Source: Bacteroidota bacterium
Lineage (GTDB): Bacteria; Bacteroidota; Bacteroidia; Cytophagales; Cytophagaceae
Direction: 5' to 3'
Assembly (NCBI GenBank): GCA_023428135.1
Contig: JAEYZG010000062.1
Location: 248,001 to 312,000 of the forward strand
DNA length: 64,000 nucleotides
The notes below the pieces were generated by a model. The model was not told the DNA's origin. It was given only the letters and a program-made list of their open reading frames with translations, and searched no databases. The first letter of the stretch is position 1. Every line of letters starts with the position of its first letter. Both the position numbers and the translations under genes were made by a program. Below, one piece after another: positions 60,370 to 64,000 of this stretch.

Positions 60370-60699
60370 ATGGAAACTATACTTTCTTCAACCACCACAA
60401 TGGATATTGCCTCTTCAGAAACAAGAATGGCAGGAGCTTTTTTCGGATTTTTTGCAAAAATTTCCCTTGATGCACAACCGGGAGATAATGAGGTCATCAT
60501 CCACAGCCTGCCAATTGGAACAAAATGTATAACAGTATGGATGATGGAATGGGCAACACCTAATAATCCTCATGTCGGAGATGCAGTATTCTACACCAAT
60601 AGTGTTCAACTCTTTGACAATGGTACCAAATGCAGGGTAAAATACCGTCTGGACTTTCCCACTGCCCTTCCTGCAGCGGCTTCTATCATTTGCGGATAG
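60370..60699 (+). CDS. Hypothetical protein (109 aa), unknown
   Basis: 109 residues from ATG 60370 (a TTG at 60364 also exists; AAAGGA lies at 60357-60362, closer to the ATG by usual spacing). Contains alternating strands (NEVIIHSLPIGTKCITVWMMEW, quoted in part) and no signal peptide, metal motif or membrane helix. Three cysteines. I do not recognise the family. Own terminator downstream; convergent with the OMP gene. Confidence 0.6.
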   Translation: METILSSTTTMDIASSETRMAGAFFGFFAKISLDAQPGDNEVIIHSLPIGTKCITVWMMEWATPNNPHVGDAVFYTNSVQLFDNGTKCRVKYRLDFPTALPAAASIICG

Positions 60700-60707
60700 T
60701 CAAAATT

Positions 60708-60740
60708 AAAAAAGCTGTCTTTTGGGGACAGCTTTTTTAT
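60708..60740. terminator. Bidirectional terminator
   Basis: AAAAAAGCTGTC (60708-60719) and GACAGCTTTTTT (60727-60738), 7-nt loop, between convergent genes. Confidence 0.85.
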
Positions 60741-60758
60741 AATAATAATCTACTTTTC

Positions 60759-61697
60759 TTAAAAATAGAAATGTAGGTTCAGATTAGCATTCAGATTATC
60801 CAATCCTAATCCAAAATTATTAATTCCAGTTGAATTGTTTGGAGTTGGCTTCGCTTCATATTCGACAGCATTTCCTGTCGCATTATTCATCGCCTGAAGT
60901 TTTACAGAATCGCTTTTTTTGTTAGCGATACCTATTGTGTAGCCAAATTCAGCACCAATAGAAAGCTTTGGAGCAAAGAAATATTCTATTCCTGCAAAAC
61001 CTCTGACACCGGCAAATAGTGTAGCTCCATGATTGTATTCAGTCCATCTTGAGGTTGTAGAATCTGCTCCTGGAATTCTGTTATATGCAAATTCATAAGA
61101 AACTGGTGTTGTAAAATTTGCCCCCATTCCATTTCCATAATCAGCTTTTTCCTTTACTTTATTAAAGCCTAAAAGGACCTCTGCTCCATACACTCCCTGA
61201 ACTCTGCTGCTTCCTCTTCTTTTTTCAAGTCCTAAAGCCAGTAATACAGCGTTATTTCTTATGGTTACTTTATCTTCTGCAAACTGAGGCGAAAGGTTAT
61301 TTCTTGTACCGTCATTATTTGCTGCTACAATGTACTTATTAGTTGCTTTGGTAAAGTTAAACTGGAATCTGGCTCTCACGGCAGTATGATCATCAAGAAG
61401 ATATTTGCCGGTGAAAGCATTAGCAATTCTGCCTCCTAATACTGTATTACTAAATCCATTCGGATATTGAACTGACGGAGCAGGAGACTGATTATCTCCA
61501 TGGAAGAAATTGCCAAGGTAAAACAACACTGGATCAGCTGAAAATCCGATAGCATATTCTCCCTTTTTAGGCAAAATCAAAACACCTCTTTTTGATCTTA
61601 ATTCAACAATTTCCTGACTTGCCTCTGTTTCCTGTGCTGTCACAAGCTTGCATGCTGAAATAGTGAGCAATGCTACTAGGATTATTTTTTTCATCAT
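60759..61697 (-). CDS. Outer-membrane beta-barrel protein
   Basis: 312 residues with a signal peptide (about 1-22, ending LVTAQ). The rest is alternating hydrophobic/hydrophilic strands with aromatic ends (FQFNFTKATNKYI, GYTIGIANKK) and a terminal aromatic-rich strand ending HFYF, typical of outer-membrane barrels that end in phenylalanine. It lies 23 bp downstream of the GCKK lipoprotein gene on the same strand. Function unknown; perhaps surface assembly. Confidence 0.8.
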   Translation of the reverse strand: MMKKIILVALLTISACKLVTAQETEASQEIVELRSKRGVLILPKKGEYAIGFSADPVLFYLGNFFHGDNQSPAPSVQYPNGFSNTVLGGRIANAFTGKYLLDDHTAVRARFQFNFTKATNKYIVAANNDGTRNNLSPQFAEDKVTIRNNAVLLALGLEKRRGSSRVQGVYGAEVLLGFNKVKEKADYGNGMGANFTTPVSYEFAYNRIPGADSTTSRWTEYNHGATLFAGVRGFAGIEYFFAPKLSIGAEFGYTIGIANKKSDSVKLQAMNNATGNAVEYEAKPTPNNSTGINNFGLGLDNLNANLNLHFYF

Positions 61698-61720
61698 TAT
61701 GTATTATTAAAAAAATCAGA

Positions 61721-62224
61721 TTAAAAATCAGCCTTTACATAAGAATCATAATACCTGGATTCCTCATAAACTATGGTTCCTGCATAAACATCCTTAGAGA
61801 TATAGAATGAGCCAGGATATTTATAAATCATTGCTCTTTCGTCTCCATTATTGTTTTGTTTTGCTTCAAAATCCTGAGGTAAAATTCTTACGTCTACAGG
61901 TCTTCCATTTGCATCGACAGTGAAAGCATACTTTCCGTTAACATCCGTTATTGTATTGTAGACAATATTAGGATAGTTTTTATTAGGATCCGGATTATTT
62001 ACTAAATCTGCTGAATTAATAATTGCCTGCACTTTAACATTAGCCGCCGGCTCATAATCAGCAGTGTTTGTATTTAACTGTGCCTTCAGATATCCTATAA
62101 TCGTAGCCTTTCCATTTGAAACAACAGGTCCATTATCATCATCTTTTTTACATCCCACCATTGTCATTCCTAGCAATAGTGCCAAAGACCCGCCAATAAA
62201 CAGCTTTCTAAAATTTTGTTTCAT
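61721..62224 (-). CDS. Lipoprotein with a carboxypeptidase-regulatory-like domain
   Basis: 167 residues. Lipobox ending VGC (Cys25) then KKDDDN. The mature part has the pattern KATIIGYLKAQL, then NVKVQAII and TDVNGKYAFTVDANGRPVDVRI, resembling a beta-sandwich (CarboxypepD_reg/Big-like) surface domain. Starts an apparent two-gene operon with the barrel protein. Confidence 0.7.
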   Translation of the reverse strand: MKQNFRKLFIGGSLALLLGMTMVGCKKDDDNGPVVSNGKATIIGYLKAQLNTNTADYEPAANVKVQAIINSADLVNNPDPNKNYPNIVYNTITDVNGKYAFTVDANGRPVDVRILPQDFEAKQNNNGDERAMIYKYPGSFYISKDVYAGTIVYEESRYYDSYVKADF

Positions 62225-62341
62225 GATTTAAAAATCAGTTTTGTTTGTTAAAAATTTGAATTCTTTAAACTTAAAAGTTGCCCGCAATATTAATAAATTC
62301 AGATCAATCATTAATAAAAACGACCTGATTTAGCTATAAAG

Positions 62342-63196
62342 TCAATATTTATAAACTAATTGGCTAATTTGCTTCTTATGAGGAATTATATGAAGTCGAT
62401 ATAACCATTCCTGAATATTATCAAGAATTTTTTCGTCAATGCCATTTTCAGTATTCCACTTTGTACTTTCAAACCACACCTTTGAATCTTCTTTCTTCAA
62501 TGAATATCGCTCAGAGACCATATCAGGCGCTTCTGGATTTTGCATGAACGCTTCTACCGATTTATTAACGATTTCAAAAAATGAAGTCAGTATGGAACCA
62601 TGCTTTTCAAGAAAGTTCTCAGATGCAGCAAATACAAAACAGGGCCAGGGAGTGAGCCGTTCCCCAAGTCTTCTAAACTCCCCTGAATCTACTAAAGGTT
62701 TAGTCATATATTTTTCCCATAAAAAAATATCTGCTTTTTCTTGAGATAAAAAAGTTCTCGCCCCCTCGAGATTGCCAACAGCAACCATTTGACTTTCTGA
62801 TATCTGCCAACCTCTTTGAGCTGCATCTACATAAGACATAAGATGAGAGCCTGATCCCTGCCTGCTTATTGCATACCTTTTCCCTTCCAACTGATCCACA
62901 TGAACATATGGTGAATTTGCAGAGACATGAATTCCCCAGATTAATGGGCTCTCTACATATACTTTCAAAATCTTAAGAGGACTTCCTTTTACGATATCCG
63001 CTGTGATTCCTTCAGTAAGCAAGATTGCACAATCAATCTGATCTTCTTTTAGAGCTGAACACATTGCTCCGGTTCCACCCGGAAAATCTGTCCAAATAAG
63101 ATCCACGCCAGCTTCTTCAAATTTTCCGCTTTGCTTAGCTAAATGAATCGGTAAATTAAAATGTTCCGGTACTCCGCCTAATCTAATGGTAATCAT
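62342..63196 (-). CDS. NMT1/SsuA-like substrate-binding protein without signal peptide
   Basis: 284 residues in the NMT1/SsuA bilobal binding fold: VPEHFNLPIHLAKQSGKFEEAGVDLIW, a TGAMCSALKEDQIDCAILLTEG loop, and SRQGSGSHLMSYVDA (quoted in parts). The start MITIRLGG goes straight into the first strand, with no signal peptide or lipobox, so the protein is predicted cytoplasmic; no permease or ATPase is adjacent. It might be an enzyme or sensor rather than a transporter part. Confidence 0.8.
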   Translation of the reverse strand: MITIRLGGVPEHFNLPIHLAKQSGKFEEAGVDLIWTDFPGGTGAMCSALKEDQIDCAILLTEGITADIVKGSPLKILKVYVESPLIWGIHVSANSPYVHVDQLEGKRYAISRQGSGSHLMSYVDAAQRGWQISESQMVAVGNLEGARTFLSQEKADIFLWEKYMTKPLVDSGEFRRLGERLTPWPCFVFAASENFLEKHGSILTSFFEIVNKSVEAFMQNPEAPDMVSERYSLKKEDSKVWFESTKWNTENGIDEKILDNIQEWLYRLHIIPHKKQISQLVYKY

Positions 63197-63240
63197 CTTT
63201 CAGGTATAAATTTGAATCCAAAGGTATTACCGGAAATTCA

Positions 63241-63408
63241 CTATTGAAAGGTCAGGGCAGTAAATCTGCTGATTTGTTTAAAAAATGAATAGCTGGATAT
63301 AGTTCGATTTTTAGATGATGAATCTTGCGATAAAGAACTTTTAAGTTTAGAGAAATAGCTAATTCCGACAAAGAGGGAAAAAACCAAAAGTAGTTTCAGC
63401 AGTTTCAT
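63241..63408 (-). CDS. Small membrane/secreted peptide candidate (55 aa)
   Basis: An ATG at 63408 opens a 55-codon frame ending at TAG 63241. Its first 20 residues (MKLLKLLLVFSLFVGISYFS) are a clean hydrophobic signal/anchor, followed by a Ser/Lys-rich tail. It sits 44 bp upstream of the NMT1-like gene on the same strand and is divergent from the lipoprotein gene. No family recognised; may be spurious but looks plausible. Confidence 0.45.
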   Translation of the reverse strand: MKLLKLLLVFSLFVGISYFSKLKSSLSQDSSSKNRTISSYSFFKQISRFTALTFQ

Positions 63409-63438
63409 TTTATAGAAATAAAGACCAATTAATATTAT

Positions 63439-63990
63439 ATGTCAATTATCCAACAGATGCCAAAATTGAAAAATTCCTTAATTGGGACTTTTCTCTTCCT
63501 TGCCCTCCTTTCATGCAAAAAAACACAGAAGAACATTTTTTCTGAGCACGGGGTTTCTTTTACCATTCCTGAGGGCTGGGTTATAACACAATCTGAAAGT
63601 TTAAATGACACATTAGGCTTTTTCCTTACTTGTGAAAAGAAAGGGATGAATGAGAGTGGAATGTTTACTCTTAGCTGGATTAACCAGGAGGTGAGCAAAG
63701 AGGAATTTTTACTGCTTCTAAAGAAACAATTATCCCAAAATTCTTTTTATAAAAACACAGGGATTCTGTTCAATGAAATTCAACCCATCAAAAACCTTGG
63801 TCATTTTCAGGTCTCAAGTACTGGATTTATAACCCAATTATCTGGACTAAAACATTCCGGAAAAATTGTTTGCTTCAATTGTAATGGCAGAACATTAGGC
63901 CTTATTTTTCAAACTGCTCAGGAAGACGAGGAGAAAAATAATACCGGCTTTGAAGAAATTCAGAAAAGCTTTGTTTGCAACTTACCTTGA
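63439..63990 (+). CDS. Hypothetical lipoprotein
   Basis: 183 residues with a lipobox ending LLSC (about Cys26, then KKTQ). ATG 63457 (MPKLKNS) is an alternative start that gives a more compact signal. The mature domain is an alpha/beta pattern (FTIPEGWVITQSE, GFFLTCEKK, GHFQVSSTGFI, LGLIFQTAQEDE) recalling PsbP/DUF1795-like folds that begin GVSFTIPEGW, but this is tentative. Complete in the window. Confidence 0.7.
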   Translation: MSIIQQMPKLKNSLIGTFLFLALLSCKKTQKNIFSEHGVSFTIPEGWVITQSESLNDTLGFFLTCEKKGMNESGMFTLSWINQEVSKEEFLLLLKKQLSQNSFYKNTGILFNEIQPIKNLGHFQVSSTGFITQLSGLKHSGKIVCFNCNGRTLGLIFQTAQEDEEKNNTGFEEIQKSFVCNLP

Positions 63991-64000
63991 AAGTTCCCTG

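Overview
The window is AT-rich, densely coded bacterial chromosome that looks like the Cytophagales branch of Bacteroidota (a Sporocytophaga/Cytophaga-like organism is my inference). The signs are: promoter-like TTG-N18..20-TAnnTTTG sequences upstream of icd, rpsT and rplM; lipoprotein signals ending in SCKK or GCKK; a short RpoD-type sigma factor without region 1; many long multi-PAS histidine kinases; and families common in that phylum (DUF2795, DUF1684, DUF3108, EttA, TlpA with an N-terminal DUF4369-like part). I see no rRNA, tRNA, CRISPR array, insertion sequence or prophage. It reads as core chromosome with a moderate accessory content.

Layout. 1-2063: a PAS histidine kinase cut by the window edge. 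2.3-4.8 kb: a short RecQ helicase, an MtfA-like peptidase and a small unknown protein. 4.8-8.9 kb, minus strand: membrane proteins and a LiaF-like / LytS-like kinase / LytTR regulator operon. 8.9-11 kb: a phosphatase that resembles the central domain of bacterial Pnkp RNA-repair enzymes, divergent from a HepT-fold (HEPN) protein that has lost its RNase motif. 11-15.4 kb: an RpoD-like sigma factor, a PEBP protein, a degenerate receiver, a PhoD phosphatase and a DUF2188 protein. 15.7-22.9 kb, plus strand: dnaX, a large M16 protease, a lipoprotein and icd. 23-30 kb, minus strand: a lone receiver and two very large PAS kinases. 30-35.4 kb, minus strand: a MltD-like LysM lytic transglycosylase, an O-methyltransferase, a small M16 protease and a subtilase. 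35.4-37.7 kb: an M24 aminopeptidase and a TPR/LRR protein. 37.7-40.4 kb, minus strand: the rplM-rpsI-rpsB-tsf ribosomal operon. 40.5-46.3 kb, minus strand: a probable TlpA-like/PhoB/PhoR/RluA operon, a DUF3108 protein and a PF10023-type aminopeptidase. 46.5-54 kb: recA, queA, ispD, an ABC ATPase with DUF2795, ettA, a phospholipase C/P1-nuclease-like protein and rpsT. 54-60.3 kb, plus strand: radC, DUF1684, pheT, a coiled-coil protein, zapA and rny. 60.3-64 kb: small envelope proteins and a solitary NMT1/SsuA-like binding protein.

The most interesting points are three. (1) dnaX carries a 10-A run directly after its clamp-loader core, and both other reading frames stop within four codons. This is the arrangement expected of a transcriptional slippage or frameshift site that makes a short gamma form next to tau. 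(2) The Pnkp-like phosphatase with a degenerate kinase remnant lies head-to-head with a HepT-like protein lacking the RX4HXY motif; a link to RNA-end healing is speculative. (3) Several RNA-level control candidates are visible: a terminator-like hairpin between rpsB and tsf, a terminator ending at the ispD start codon, a perfect palindrome upstream of recA, and an 11-A run in the LiaF-like gene. Start codons were checked by eye; several genes were moved from TTG to a nearby ATG, and two probably do start at TTG.
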